This document shows, piece after piece, positions 32,967 to 42,818 of a stretch of DNA of 64,000 nt. The DNA is from Methylobacterium fujisawaense (lineage in GTDB: Bacteria > Pseudomonadota > Alphaproteobacteria > Rhizobiales > Beijerinckiaceae). The translations under genes were made by a program, and so were the position numbers. Below the pieces are notes generated by a model that worked only from the letters and a program-made list of their open reading frames with translations, ran no database searches and was not told the origin of the DNA. Each line of letters starts with the position of its first letter. The first letter of the stretch is position 1. Location: the NCBI RefSeq assembly GCF_014138435.1, contig NZ_JACJIM010000002.1, positions 1 through 64,000 on the forward strand. Direction: 5' to 3'.

Positions 32967-34541
32967 TCAGCGCAGCGCCAGGGCGGCGTGCTGGCCCGAA
33001 CCGTGGGCGAAATGCTCGCGGCGGCGCTCGATCGAGCTCGGGATCCGCAGGGATTCCCGGTATTTCGCCACCGTGCGTCGGGCGATGTCGACGCCCTCCC
33101 CGCGCAGCTTCTGCACCAGCGCGTCGTCGGACAGCACGTCGTCCGGCGTCTCGCCGTCGACCAGCTGCTTGATGCGGTGGCGCACCGCCTCGGAGGAATG
33201 CGCGGCCGCGCCGGCCGCACCGGGGATCGCCGCGGTGAAGAAGTACTTCATCTCCAGGGTCCCCCGGCTCGTGCCGATGGCCTTGTTGGAGGTGACTCGC
33301 GAGACGGTCGATTCGTGCATGCCGATCGCCTCCGCCACGGTCTTGAGGTTCAGGGGCCGCAGGTGGGAGACGCCGTGGACGAAGAACCCGTCCTGCTGGC
33401 GGACGATCTCGGTGGCGACCTTGAGGATGGTGCGGGCCCGCTGCTCCAGCGAGCGGGTCAGCCAGTTGGCGTTCTGCAGGGCCTCAGACAGGAAGGCCTT
33501 GTCGCCCTCCGCGGCGGCATTGCGCGAGACGCGGGCGTAGTAGCTCTGGTTCACCAGGACCCGGGGGAGCGCCTCGCTGTTGAGCTCGACCAGCCAGGAC
33601 CCATCCGGCGCGGCGCGCACGAACACGTCCGGAACCAGAACCTCGACGGCGCTCGATCCGAAGGCGCGGCCCGGCTTCGGATCCAGGCGGCGGATCTCGC
33701 CCAGCATGTCGACGAGGTCCTCGTCGTCGACGCCGCAGAGCCGGCGCAAAGCCGCGAAATCGCGCTTGGCGACGAGGTCCAGACGCGAGACCAGCGCCTG
33801 CATCGCCGGGTCGAACCGGTCGCGCTCGCGCAACTGGATCGCGAGGCATTCGGCGAGGTCGCGGGCCGCGATCCCGGGCGGATCGAAGGTCTGCACCAGC
33901 GCCAGCATCCGGCCGACGAGGGCGGGGTCGGCGCCGAGCCGCTCGGCCACGTCCGCCACGGTCTCGCGCAGGTAGCCGGCCTCGTCCACGGCGTCGATCA
34001 GGAAGCCGCCGATCAGCCGCTCGGCGGGATCGCGGGTCGCGAGATCGAGCTGGCCCGCGAGGTGATCGCGCAGCGAGGTCTCGGCCGTGAGGGTCGCCTC
34101 GAAATCGGGCGCCTCGGCGTCGAAGCTTCCCCCGGTGCTGCCGTAGGGCGGCGGCGTCAGCGAGAGCATGTCGCCCCCACCCGCCTCGCGCGCCTGGACC
34201 GGTGTCTCGTCCGGGAAGACGTTGTCGAGGCGCGTGTCGAAATCGCTCTCGATCTCGCCGCGGCTCGGGTTAAGGTCGGCGGACAGCCATGATTCGGGTT
34301 CCGTAACCTCCAGGCCGTCGGAGGAGGCATCGTCCGAATGGCCGCTCGATTCGGAGGTCTCGCCGGGGCCGGGCAGTTCCGGCTCGGCGCGCTCCAGCAG
34401 CGGATTGCGTTCCAGCTCGGCCTCGACATAGGCCGCGAGATCGAGCTGCGACAATTGCAGGAGTTTGATCGCTTGCAGAAGCTGCGGCGTCATCACCAGG
34501 GCCTGGCCCTGACGCACTTCCAGCCGTTGCACCAAACTCAT
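32967..34541 (-). CDS. rpoN: RNA polymerase sigma-54 factor
   Basis: Sigma-54 directs RNA polymerase to -24/-12 promoters that need ATP-dependent activators, typically for nitrogen and carbon functions. This 524-residue protein has the Gln/Leu-rich region I (LEVRQGQALVMTPQLLQAIK), an acidic region II (about residues 55-110), the core-binding region III, a helix-turn-helix (TVAEAIGMHESTVSRVTSNK) and the RpoN box ARRTVAKYRE near the C-terminus. It is the upstream gene of a minus-strand run with glmU and glmS. The usual hpf and ptsN downstream partners are missing here. Confidence 0.96.
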   Translation of the reverse strand: MSLVQRLEVRQGQALVMTPQLLQAIKLLQLSQLDLAAYVEAELERNPLLERAEPELPGPGETSESSGHSDDASSDGLEVTEPESWLSADLNPSRGEIESDFDTRLDNVFPDETPVQAREAGGGDMLSLTPPPYGSTGGSFDAEAPDFEATLTAETSLRDHLAGQLDLATRDPAERLIGGFLIDAVDEAGYLRETVADVAERLGADPALVGRMLALVQTFDPPGIAARDLAECLAIQLRERDRFDPAMQALVSRLDLVAKRDFAALRRLCGVDDEDLVDMLGEIRRLDPKPGRAFGSSAVEVLVPDVFVRAAPDGSWLVELNSEALPRVLVNQSYYARVSRNAAAEGDKAFLSEALQNANWLTRSLEQRARTILKVATEIVRQQDGFFVHGVSHLRPLNLKTVAEAIGMHESTVSRVTSNKAIGTSRGTLEMKYFFTAAIPGAAGAAAHSSEAVRHRIKQLVDGETPDDVLSDDALVQKLRGEGVDIARRTVAKYRESLRIPSSIERRREHFAHGSGQHAALALR

Positions 34542-34968
34542 GTGAGGCCTCGATGCCCTTCCGGCGCGGTTCGCCAGCCTGAGCCACGCTGCTCACGGCA
34601 TGGTTCTTGCTTGCTCCGCCAGGCCTTCTCTAGCCCGATCTGTGGCGCGGGTCAAAGCGCGGCCTTGCACAGGCGTGTTGGCAACTGCGCTGAAGTTCCG
34701 GGGGTGTGGCGCTCCCGCTCCATCGCCAGGAGGCCACGGTCAGTCTGAGAGCAGGTCTCGGGGGCCGCTGTGTTCCCCTTTATCCCGGCGTGTCTGCCGA
34801 GATGTCCGACTAAGCTGCGCGTTGCTTTGTTCGGTTGCGGACGGTTCCGCGACGGGATGCGATATCCGCTCGCTATTGTCCGATGATCCGAGCATGGCTC
34901 CCTGGGCACAATGGCTCGCGGACTTGAGCTGGCGTGCCAATGCCGAATTCTGCGTACGCTTGCGGCCG

Positions 34969-35688
34969 ATGCGACACCAAAACCGTCTTCTGGCTGCCCT
35001 ATCCGAGGCGGATGGCGCGCTGCTCGGACCGCATCTCGAGGCGATCGACCTCCCATTGGGCCATGTGCTCGTCGAACCGGCGGCCGAGATCCCGTACGCG
35101 ATCTTCATCGACACCGGCCTGTGTTCCATGGTGTCGACGCTCGACCAGGGCGGGCGCATCGAGGTGGGCCTGGTGGGCCGCGACGGCATGGCGACGCCGG
35201 CGCTGCTGCTGGGGACGGACACGATCCCGTACCAACTTTTCATGCAGGTTGCCGGTCACGGGCACCGGATCGCGGTGCCGGCGCTGCGCGACGCGGTGAA
35301 AGCCAGCGCTTCGCTGCGCACTCTTTTTCTGCGCTACGTCCAGACCTTCCTGGTTCAGGTGGCCCAGACCGCCATCGCCAACGCGGGGGCGCCTGCCGAG
35401 GAAAGGCTCGCGCGGTGGCTGCTGATGTATCACGACCGTCAGGACGGCGACGACCTGTCCGTGACGCATGAGTTCCTGTCGATCATGCTGGGTGTGCGTC
35501 GCCCGACCGTCACGGTGGCGATCCACACGCTGGAGGGGGCCGGCCTGATCCGGGCTCGGCGCGGGCGGATCCGGGTCCTGAGCCGTGCCCGCCTGGAGGA
35601 GGCCGCCGGCCAGACCTACGGGCCGGCCGAAACCGAATACGAGCGCTTGATCGGCCCGCTGCGGCGGTCTGAGGATTCGCCGGCGTAA
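34969..35688 (+). CDS. Crp/Fnr-family transcriptional regulator
   Basis: This 239-residue regulator has a cyclic-nucleotide-binding-like beta-barrel (residues 15-120) and a C-terminal winged helix-turn-helix (HEFLSIMLGVRRPTVTVAIH, then TLEGAGLIRARRGRIRVL). There is no Fnr-type cysteine cluster, so it does not bind 4Fe-4S as Fnr does. This branch is abundant in methylobacteria and usually lacks canonical cAMP-binding residues. The ATG at 34969 is chosen because MRHQNRLLAALSEAD matches the usual N-terminus; the frame extends to 34600 in GC-skewed non-coding-like sequence. It is divergent from rpoN across about 430 bp. Confidence 0.85.
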   Translation: MRHQNRLLAALSEADGALLGPHLEAIDLPLGHVLVEPAAEIPYAIFIDTGLCSMVSTLDQGGRIEVGLVGRDGMATPALLLGTDTIPYQLFMQVAGHGHRIAVPALRDAVKASASLRTLFLRYVQTFLVQVAQTAIANAGAPAEERLARWLLMYHDRQDGDDLSVTHEFLSIMLGVRRPTVTVAIHTLEGAGLIRARRGRIRVLSRARLEEAAGQTYGPAETEYERLIGPLRRSEDSPA

Positions 35689-36247
35689 GGCACCTCTGCG
35701 CCGACGAGGCCGGTTCATCGGTGATACCGACCGTATCCGAACGCCAGGTCCGCGGCGTGCCGACGCGCCGGTCACGTCCCCACCGGAGAGAGGCCGGCCG
35801 GGTATCGGTGCCGATGCGCCGCGTTCCGCCGCGTAGGCGGTGGCCCGCTGTCAGGGACACGCGGCCCTGTCCGCACCGCGATCGCCGTCTCTGCCCCGCA
35901 ATCCGCGTCGGACCGGCTTGGACCGGGCCGGGCAGCCGCCGGCCTCAGACCGGCCCATGCCCCTCGGACCTCCAGGCGTGCTTGCACGGGACGTCGCCAG
36001 GGCCGGCTGTCCCGCACCGCGGAAGGGCCGCGATTCGGCGATCGTCACCAGGCCTGTCGCGCGGCGGCGGCAGTGCCGGGCGAAACCGGGCAGGCCCCGC
36101 TCCGCCTCAGGGCTGACCGGCCGGCCGTCGGAGAGGACGGCGCGGTGCAGGCGACGCGGGCCCGGAAGCCCGCTCGGTGCCATCCTCTTCCGCGTTGACC
36201 CGCCCGCACGCCGGATCGGCCAGGAGGTCGACGGGCGAGACCCGGCT
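35689..36247. other. Non-coding region
   Basis: About 560 bp separate the Crp/Fnr gene from the next supported gene. Open frames exist on both strands but are Arg/Pro-rich and look like GC-driven shadows. I see no tRNA, repeat or clear promoter. Confidence 0.5.
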
Positions 36248-36619
36248 CTACCAGCCGCAGTTCGGGACCGGCGGCTGGGCCTTGGCCATCGCCGACTTCT
36301 CGATCGGCACCATCGCGCCCCAGGCGTATTTCTGGGCGTGGGGCGTGACGTTGGCGAAGAGGCAGCCGAGCTGGAAGTGCGTCGCGCCCATCTCGCCCGA
36401 GAAGCCCATGCAGTCCAGGAACGTCCAGGTCTTGGGCACCGGGGTCATGGAGCGCCAGCGCGGCATCGCCACGGGCGAGCAGACCTTGACCGCCCCGGTG
36501 CCGTCATCGGCGTTGAGCGCATCGCCCGGGCTCTGCGCCGCGCCGGGCCGGACGCCCGGGCCGAGCAGCAGGGCCGCCGCGACGAGTGTCCGGCAGGTGA
36601 TCAGGGCAAATCGGCTCAT
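36248..36619 (-). CDS. Small secreted protein of unknown function with four cysteines
   Basis: This 123-residue protein has a signal peptide (FALITCRTLVAAALLLGPG, cleavage near residue 28). The mature chain has four Cys (KVCSP, FLDCMGF, QLGCLF, PNCGW), likely two disulfides. The C-terminal half (THFQLGCLFANVTPHAQ, then KYAWGAMVPIEKSAM) looks conserved rather than low-complexity. It starts 4 bp after the small membrane protein gene and is probably co-transcribed with it. The function is not recognised. Confidence 0.6.
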   Translation of the reverse strand: MSRFALITCRTLVAAALLLGPGVRPGAAQSPGDALNADDGTGAVKVCSPVAMPRWRSMTPVPKTWTFLDCMGFSGEMGATHFQLGCLFANVTPHAQKYAWGAMVPIEKSAMAKAQPPVPNCGW

Positions 36620-36623
36620 CGGG

Positions 36624-36854
36624 TCAGCGCATCGTCCACCACAGGGCCGCGAGGATCGCGAAGCCGAGGACGTTGTAGAGGATTGCCCAGATCCAGACAC
36701 CCAGCACGGCGCGGCTCGGCTGGCGGGGTCTCGGCCGGCCGGGGCGCAGGCGATGGCGGTCCTCCGGCGTCGGCCAGATCGCTGCTCTGGGCGCCTTGAG
36801 GAGCCGCGTCAGCGCCTCCGGAAGATGCGGGCCGGGCGGTCCCTCGCCGGTCAT
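36624..36854 (-). CDS. Small single-pass membrane protein
   Basis: This 76-residue protein has a soluble, Pro/Arg-rich N-terminal half and one C-terminal membrane helix (AVLGVWIWAILYNVLGFAIL, ending WWTMR). Tight spacing to the following secreted-protein gene supports it. It is not recognised from a family. It could tether or assist the small secreted partner. Confidence 0.5.
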   Translation of the reverse strand: MTGEGPPGPHLPEALTRLLKAPRAAIWPTPEDRHRLRPGRPRPRQPSRAVLGVWIWAILYNVLGFAILAALWWTMR

Positions 36855-36973
36855 GACGGTCTCGGATGCGGCGGGGGGCCTGTGCGGGGCGAAGCGGCAC
36901 GCAGACGGACATGGGCGCAGGCCCTGCGGCCCTCAAGACCCACGCGCCGCATCCCGCATCCGCCGCGCCCGGC

Positions 36974-38563
36974 TCACAGCACCGTGCCGGGCGCCTGCGG
37001 GTCGTACCGGTAGGCCCAGGTTTCGGAGAGCAGCCGGTCTCCGGACTTGAGCTGCAGACGCATCTCCACGGGCTCCGGGCCCTCGGCATAGACCTTGAAG
37101 AAGACCCGCCAGGGGCTCGGCTTGCCGTAGGGCGCCCAGGTGGCGCCGACCTCCTCGGCGCTGCCGCGCGACAGGGTCAACGCCACCGTGGCCGTCTCGG
37201 GATTGAGGCCCGACAGGGCCGCACCCGCGAATTCCAGCACGAATTGCCGCACGAGATTGGCGCGGCCCGGGCGCCGGTCCCCGTCCGCGAGCCACGCGGC
37301 CTTGGTGGCCCGTGTGGCGACGCAGCGGGCGAGATCGGTGGCGACCGGTTCCTCCACGGTCCAGCGCAGCCGGTAGGCGAAGCTGCGGTCGGATCCGGCC
37401 TGAGGCGGGTCGTCCGGTACCCAGAGGGCGACGATGTTGTCGTCGGTTTCCTGATGGGTCGGGATCTCCACGAGCTGGACGCTGCCCCGGCCCCAGTCGC
37501 CCTGCGGCTCGACCCAGATGTCGGGCCTGTTCTCCTCGAAGCCGTCGTCGATGTAGTTCTCGTACGCGCGGTCGCGCTGGAGCAGGCCGAAGCCCTTCGG
37601 AGCGCGGTCCGCGAAGGCGCTGACGCTGAGGCGGTGCGGGTTGTTGAGCGGCCGCCAGATCAGCTCGCCGGCCCCGGTCTGCATCAGCAGACCGTCGGAA
37701 TCATGCACCTCGGGCCGCCAGTCGCTCGCGAGGAAGCGGCTCATGCCCTCCGAGTACCAGAGCATCGAGGTCAGGGGCGCCATGCCGAACCGCTCCACCG
37801 ACTTGCGCATGTAGACCGTACAGGCGACGTCGATGACGACATGCGGCTCCTTCCGGGCGACGAAGCGGTAGGCGCCCGTCAAGCTCGGACCTTCGAGGAG
37901 CGCCAGCACGGTCACGGCGCCGTCCGCGGCCGGGCTCACGTAGAAGCGCGTGAAGACCGGGAATTCCTCGGTTCTGCCCGGTGCCGGCGCGGTGTCGATG
38001 GCGATGCCCCGGGCCGAGGCGCCGTACTGCGCGCCGTCTCCGGCGGCGCGGAAGTAGGAGGCCCCCAGAAAGGCCAGCCAGTCGCCGTCGTCGCCGGGCT
38101 GTCCGGCGGGCGCCTTCTGGAAGCGGAACCCCGCGAAGCCCGCCCCGTCCGGGACGTCCTTGGCCGGGTTGCCGGCCGGATAGGTGAACAGGTCGTGGGC
38201 GTAGAGCACCTCGCGCGCCTGTCCGCCCTCCAGGGCATAGACCTTCACGGGGTGGCGGAAGAAGTTGCCGAGGTGGAAGAACGTCACCGGGTACGGGCTC
38301 TCGGCGAACAGCGCGTGGCCCGGCGGGTAGCGGATCTCCTGGAGCGGTCCGTAGGTCAGGGCGTCGAGGGCGGCCAAGGCCGGGGCTTCGGGCGGCGGCG
38401 CATAGGGCCGGTCCCGCAGCGTCCGGGCGAGAGCGTTCAGCCGGTCGAGATCCATGGGTTCCGGCGGCGCGAGGCGCGGCCCCCCGGAGGCGGCCCTGGC
38501 GAGGCCGGGGAACGGCGCGAGAGCGAGGAGCCCGATGGCAGTCAGGACGCGGCGCGTGATCAA
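36974..38563 (-). CDS. Periplasmic glucan biosynthesis protein (MdoG/OpgG-OpgD family)
   Basis: This is a 529-residue periplasmic protein for osmoregulated periplasmic glucans. The beta-sandwich MdoG domain shows ALAALDALTYGPLQEIRYPP near the start, PVTFFHLGNFFRHPVKVY, and SMLWYSEGMSRFLASDWRPE. The leader ITRRVLTAIGLLALAPFPG contains a twin-arginine motif, which fits the Tat-exported OpgD branch. The start is uncertain: TTG at 38563 sits just before that leader, while ATG 38635 adds 24 Arg/Gly-rich residues. No glucosyltransferase (opgH) gene is next to it. Confidence 0.88.
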   Translation of the reverse strand: MITRRVLTAIGLLALAPFPGLARAASGGPRLAPPEPMDLDRLNALARTLRDRPYAPPPEAPALAALDALTYGPLQEIRYPPGHALFAESPYPVTFFHLGNFFRHPVKVYALEGGQAREVLYAHDLFTYPAGNPAKDVPDGAGFAGFRFQKAPAGQPGDDGDWLAFLGASYFRAAGDGAQYGASARGIAIDTAPAPGRTEEFPVFTRFYVSPAADGAVTVLALLEGPSLTGAYRFVARKEPHVVIDVACTVYMRKSVERFGMAPLTSMLWYSEGMSRFLASDWRPEVHDSDGLLMQTGAGELIWRPLNNPHRLSVSAFADRAPKGFGLLQRDRAYENYIDDGFEENRPDIWVEPQGDWGRGSVQLVEIPTHQETDDNIVALWVPDDPPQAGSDRSFAYRLRWTVEEPVATDLARCVATRATKAAWLADGDRRPGRANLVRQFVLEFAGAALSGLNPETATVALTLSRGSAEEVGATWAPYGKPSPWRVFFKVYAEGPEPVEMRLQLKSGDRLLSETWAYRYDPQAPGTVL

Positions 38564-38651
38564 GCTGGGACCCCCGGATTCGGCCGGGCCTCGCGACCCG
38601 CGCCGCCCTCTAGCCACGCGGGCGCCACGGCGCAATTTCCCGGGCTGCAGC

Positions 38652-39317
38652 TCAGCTCCGCGGGCCGCAGCTGCCGGTGCTGCCGTCGGTGGCCCAGAGA
38701 TTGGCGCCGCCCCCCGGCGGGCATTGGCCCGGCAGCGCCAGGGTTATCAGCTTGGCGAAGGCGCTGGCCTCGTCCTCGCCGTAGCCGATCTCGCCGACCA
38801 TGCGGCCGGACTTGTCGAACAGCGCCACGGTGGCGGAATGCTCCATCGTGTAGTCGCCGTCCTTAGTCGGCACGTGCTTGTAGGCGACGTGATAGGCGTC
38901 GGCCATGCGGGCGACCTGCTCGGGCGTGCCGACGAAGCCGCGGATGCGCGGATCGAAGGAGGCGAGATAGTCCCGCAGGGTGTCGGGCGTGTCGCGCTGC
39001 GGGTCCAGGGTGACGAAGACGACGTTGAGGCGATCCGCATCGCGGCCCATCCGGCCGAGGGCGGTCGACAGGGTGGCGAGCGTCGTCGGGCAGACATCCG
39101 GGCAGTGGGTGAAGCCGAAGAACAGGACGGCCGGTTTGCCGCGGAGGTCGGCCTCAGTCACCGGGCGGCCCTCGAGATCCGCCATCGTGAACGGGCCGCC
39201 CACCTTTCGGGGATGGCTGAACCGCGAGCCCTGCTGCAGGACGATCGCCCCGGTTCCGGTGGCGACCACGGCAACGAGGGCGGCGGAGGCGATGAGTGCG
39301 AGGGGGCTCGGTGCCAT
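38652..39317 (-). CDS. SCO1/SenC family copper chaperone
   Basis: SCO proteins deliver copper to the CuA centre of cytochrome oxidase or act as thiol reductants. This 221-residue protein has an N-terminal membrane anchor (residues 6-26), a thioredoxin fold, the copper motif Cys72-Pro-Asp-Val-Cys76-Pro, and His160 in TMEHSATV as the third ligand. LDPQRDTPDTLRDYL is the family signature. No oxidase gene is adjacent. The 254 bp upstream (39318-39571) hold nothing recognisable. Confidence 0.93.
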   Translation of the reverse strand: MAPSPLALIASAALVAVVATGTGAIVLQQGSRFSHPRKVGGPFTMADLEGRPVTEADLRGKPAVLFFGFTHCPDVCPTTLATLSTALGRMGRDADRLNVVFVTLDPQRDTPDTLRDYLASFDPRIRGFVGTPEQVARMADAYHVAYKHVPTKDGDYTMEHSATVALFDKSGRMVGEIGYGEDEASAFAKLITLALPGQCPPGGGANLWATDGSTGSCGPRS

Positions 39318-39571
39318 GCTGTGACCTGCGACGGCGCGTCGATACTGCCCATATGGGGTTCGTGTCGACCGGCGTGAGGCCGCGGCGCGCCGTGCCGCGC
39401 CAGTCTTACGTCCGGGCCGAGCCGGTTGGCCAGGCTTCGGTCGGCCACCCGGAGCGGCGCGAGGCCGCGCGTCGCAGGGGCCGGAGCGCCGCCCCGAAGC
39501 CTGGCCGTCCCGGGGACCACCCGCTCGGGCCAGCCGACGGGAGGCCGCGACGCTCGGACGGCCAACTGCCC

Positions 39572-41179
39572 TTACGAGGCCTGCGCCAGAGGCCGAAGCG
39601 GGAGCGCGGATTGCGCGGTGGCGAGGATCTCGTCCATCTCGGACTTCGGCATGGCGTGACCGAAGAGATAGCCCTGGCCGAATTGGCAGCCCTGGTCGGA
39701 CAGCCAGTCGAAACTCGCGTCCGTCTCGATCCCCTCGGCGGTGGTGGAGAGGCCGAGGCTCGCCCCGAGCTTGATGATGGCATCGACCAGCTTGGCCCGC
39801 TCGTCGCTCATCGTGATCGCGTCGACGTAGCTGCGGTCGATCTTCAGCTTGTCGAACTTCAATTCACGCAGGTGGTACAGGCTCGAATAGCCGGTGCCGA
39901 AATCGTCCAGCGCGATGCGCACCCCGAGCTCACGCAGCGACAGCAGGGTCATCCGGGTCGCTTCCAGGTCCTGGATCAGGGCGCTCTCGGTGATCTCGAC
40001 CTCGAGGCGCTGCGGTGGGAAGCCGGTCTCGGTCAGGATCCCCAGGATCCGCTGGGCGAGCCACGCGTCTTGGAACTGCTGCGGAGCGATGTTGACCGCC
40101 AGGATCAGGTGGGGCGGCCAAGCCCGGGCATCCAGGCAGGCGCGACGGATCAGGTTGTAGCTGAGATCGCCGATCATCCCGGTCTCCTCCGCCACCGGGA
40201 TGAACTCGCTGGGGGCGACCAGTCCGCGCGTCGGATGGCGCCAGCGCGCCAGCACCTCGACGCCGACGATCTCCCGCTCGGGCAAGGACACCACCGGCTG
40301 GTAGAAGGGTTCGATCGCCCCGGTCTCGATGGCGCTGCGGAGCTCCGTCTCCATGCGGGCCCGGGCGCGCAGCTCCGCGTCCATGGCGCTGCGGAAGAAC
40401 CGGAATTTGCCGCGCCCGTCCTTCTTGCCCTGGTACATCGCGAGGTCGGCCGCATGCAGCACCGCGTCGGCATCCCCATGGTCGGCCGATACCGCGGCGA
40501 CCCCGACCGTCGCGCCGACCTTGAGGTCGTTCTGGTTCCACGTCACCGGCTCGGCAATCCGCGCGATGACAGTCTGGGCGAGGCGCCTCAGTCCCTCGCT
40601 CTCGTAGCGCAGCGGGACCAGCATGGCGAATTCGTCGCCGCCCAGCCGAGCCGCGAGGCCGCCCGGCGGGACAAGCTGCTGGAGACGCTCGGCCACGGCG
40701 CACAGGACGGCGTTGCCCGCCGCATGGCCGTAGAGATCGTTGACCGGCTTGAACCGGTCGAGATCGATCAGCAGCACCGCCGAATCCCCGGTAGCCGAGG
40801 CATGCGCGCGCTCCACGGCATCGATGAAGCGGCGACGGTTCGCGAGGCCCGTCAGCCCGTCATGTCGAGCGATCGCTTCGGCCTGCGCGGCGGCGGCGGC
40901 GCGTTCGAGCATCAGCCGGCGGAGGATGATCGACTTGCGGATGCTGGCGCCGCATTGGGCGACGCCCATGCAGGCGGCCAGCAGCAGGAGGTCGGTGAGG
41001 TTGTAGGCGGCAACAAGACCGTTGAGGTAGTCGAAGGTCCCGAGGGTGACGCCGACGAACCAGATCCCGACGCCGATAACGAGCAGGCACAGGGTCTCGT
41101 AAAGCTCGCCGCGACCCCACGTGGTCGGCGTCTCGATCGGCATGTTCTGGACCCGGTTCCCGAAACGATCTTGAAGCAT
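39572..41179 (-). CDS. Membrane-bound GGDEF/EAL cyclic-di-GMP protein
   Basis: This 535-residue protein has two membrane helices (about 30-50 and 58-75), a GGDEF domain (HDGLTGLANRR, then RLGGDEFAML, the intact active-site loop) and an EAL domain. The EAL signature reads GVEVLARW (EVL, a tolerated variant), with DDFGTGYSSL and the downstream KIDRSYV and GIET motifs present. Both synthesis and hydrolysis of c-di-GMP look possible. There is no extracytoplasmic sensor domain beyond the short helices. The 219 bp upstream of the start are AT-rich near 41180-41285 and likely hold the promoter. Confidence 0.92.
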   Translation of the reverse strand: MLQDRFGNRVQNMPIETPTTWGRGELYETLCLLVIGVGIWFVGVTLGTFDYLNGLVAAYNLTDLLLLAACMGVAQCGASIRKSIILRRLMLERAAAAAQAEAIARHDGLTGLANRRRFIDAVERAHASATGDSAVLLIDLDRFKPVNDLYGHAAGNAVLCAVAERLQQLVPPGGLAARLGGDEFAMLVPLRYESEGLRRLAQTVIARIAEPVTWNQNDLKVGATVGVAAVSADHGDADAVLHAADLAMYQGKKDGRGKFRFFRSAMDAELRARARMETELRSAIETGAIEPFYQPVVSLPEREIVGVEVLARWRHPTRGLVAPSEFIPVAEETGMIGDLSYNLIRRACLDARAWPPHLILAVNIAPQQFQDAWLAQRILGILTETGFPPQRLEVEITESALIQDLEATRMTLLSLRELGVRIALDDFGTGYSSLYHLRELKFDKLKIDRSYVDAITMSDERAKLVDAIIKLGASLGLSTTAEGIETDASFDWLSDQGCQFGQGYLFGHAMPKSEMDEILATAQSALPLRPLAQAS

Positions 41180-41398
41180 GCTGTCCGCTAAGGCGGCGTA
41201 AATGTCATGTCCAATGTGGTCGGCTATTTACATCGTTGCGCACGAAGGTCTTGGTTTAATTTGAATTAAGGCGCGTATCTCTATCGCGCCTGTCGAATCA
41301 TGCCGTCGGCAGGGTCGCCGCCTTCTCTGGATCCCGCCGGCGGCCCGAACGGCGACCGTCCGGACGTTTCGCCGGTTCGGGGTGCCGGACCGGCGCCC

Positions 41399-41830
41399 TC
41401 ACTCCGGGGCCGCGGCTTCCGCGCGCTGCGCACTCGCGCGGCTCTCCTGAAGGGCGGCGGCCGCCTTGACGATCGACAGGATGCCGCTGCGGGTCGTCTC
41501 GTCGGGGATGCTGGTGAAGGCCAGGACCAGTTCGAGCACCTTCGGATCATCGAACAGGGCCGCAGGTCCGGCCTTATCCCGTCCGCTCTCCTGCAGATCG
41601 GCGAAGAAGGTATCCACCGGCACCTTCAGCAGGTCGGCGATGGCCTGGAGACGGCCGGCACCGATGCGGTTGCGGCCCTTCTCGTACTTCTGAACCTGCT
41701 GGAAGCTGACGCCGATCGCTTGGCCGAGATTCGTCTGGCTCAGCCCCTGCGCCACCCGGAGCGCCGCGATGCGTCCGCCGATCGTGCGGTCGGCGTCGGT
41801 GGCGGATTTGGGCTTCGGGGAGGATGACAT
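41399..41830 (-). CDS. XRE-family HTH regulator
   Basis: This 143-residue regulator has an XRE helix-turn-helix at residues 18-72 (RIAALRVAQGLSQTNLGQAI, then GVSFQQVQKYEKGRNRIGAG) and a short C-terminal helical region (LELVLAFTSIPDETTRSGIL). The architecture matches the small XRE regulators common in Rhizobiales, such as PraR. It is followed upstream by a roughly 400-bp AT-richer region without a gene (41831-42228), which contains several inverted words but no clear promoter call. Confidence 0.88.
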   Translation of the reverse strand: MSSSPKPKSATDADRTIGGRIAALRVAQGLSQTNLGQAIGVSFQQVQKYEKGRNRIGAGRLQAIADLLKVPVDTFFADLQESGRDKAGPAALFDDPKVLELVLAFTSIPDETTRSGILSIVKAAAALQESRASAQRAEAAAPE

Positions 41831-42228
41831 GGATGAGAGCTTTCGGCGTGGTGGATTGATCGCGAGTTAACTCGCCGTGGCGGCGAAAAACACAACCGAG
41901 AAATGCTTAGTGCACCAACAAGTTGCGCGTGCCAAGTCTGCGTGGGACGCATACCTTGGCCATTGGCCGGGCGCGGCTGGGCCATTCGTCGCGCGCACGC
42001 CGCGTTGTCGGCTCCAATGAATAGCGGTTTAGATCAGCCTCGAAACGCTATCGACCGAGACTCTGAGTCTATTCGGGCGACGATTTAGCGGAAATCGGAA
42101 GCGATGAAGAGTACTGAGGTGTTGAATTGCGTAGGACCGGGCTGATCAGGCGCGGAAACTGCCGGCGACGTAGCCGGGATGGTGCCGACCGTGCCGTCTC
42201 AGGACTTTAATGGTGCGGCAGGAGGATC

Positions 42229-42315
42229 ATGAGCCCGCTGAAGCCGCGCTCAAGGACCGTGCCGGTGTCGGGATTTTCCCTATGTGGCGGGGTGAACACT
42301 TTAAATTTGAGATAA
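42229..42315 (+). CDS. Possible 28-residue peptide
   Basis: A short frame (MSPLKPRSRTVPVSGF, then SLCGGVNTLNLR) follows a near-perfect ribosome binding site GGCAGGAGGATC. The Shine-Dalgarno match is the only strong support. It could be a leader peptide for the small frames downstream. Confidence 0.25.
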   Translation: MSPLKPRSRTVPVSGFSLCGGVNTLNLR

Positions 42316-42390
42316 AGAAATCTATGAAATGATGTATTCATTGACCGACCCCAGCGGTAGGTTCGCCGTCCATTCACAGCGCCCGCGTCG

Positions 42391-42537
42391 ATGACCGACT
42401 CTCTGACCACCCTCTCGGAGACTGCCGATTCCGTCCTGCGGGCCGATGCGATGGCCGAGACCTCGGCCCTGCGCGCCCATATCCGGCGAATCCTGCGAAA
42501 ACTCGCTGCGGCCAAGTCGACGCGGCGGATCGGCTGA
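42391..42537 (+). CDS. Possible 48-residue small protein
   Basis: This frame encodes an amphipathic helical peptide (TDSLTTLSETADSVLRADAM, then a basic tail ending RRILRKLAAAKSTRRIG). It starts inside the stop of a 20-residue frame beginning at 42332 (ATGA overlap). There is no strong ribosome site of its own. Low support; not a recognised family. Confidence 0.3.
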   Translation: MTDSLTTLSETADSVLRADAMAETSALRAHIRRILRKLAAAKSTRRIG

Positions 42538-42818
42538 GTGCGTCCCGGGTGCCCGCCTGGGCGCCGGCGCGTGCGCCCTGCGACCCTCTGCCTCAACCCT
42601 GCAGGCGGGGCGCGGAGGCTGACCGGAGCGGGGATGTCGCGTCGCGACCCTCACGGCTCGCGTCCCGTTGAATCCGGGCCGCCCAACCCGTGACGAGGGT
42701 TCAGTCGTGCGGCCCGGCGGTCACCGGGATAAACAATCCTCAGTTGAGCAGATGTTTAAGCGTCCGTTTACCCTGCGGCTCGAGAGTTCCGAACTCAGTC
42801 GGAGCTTAATGAGCAGCC

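Noticed and set aside
29536-33540. Very long plus-strand open frame antisense to glmS, glmU and rpoN
   Set aside because: It lies opposite three well-identified genes and its translation is His/Arg/Asp-rich shadow sequence with no domain. Long antisense frames are expected in high-GC DNA.
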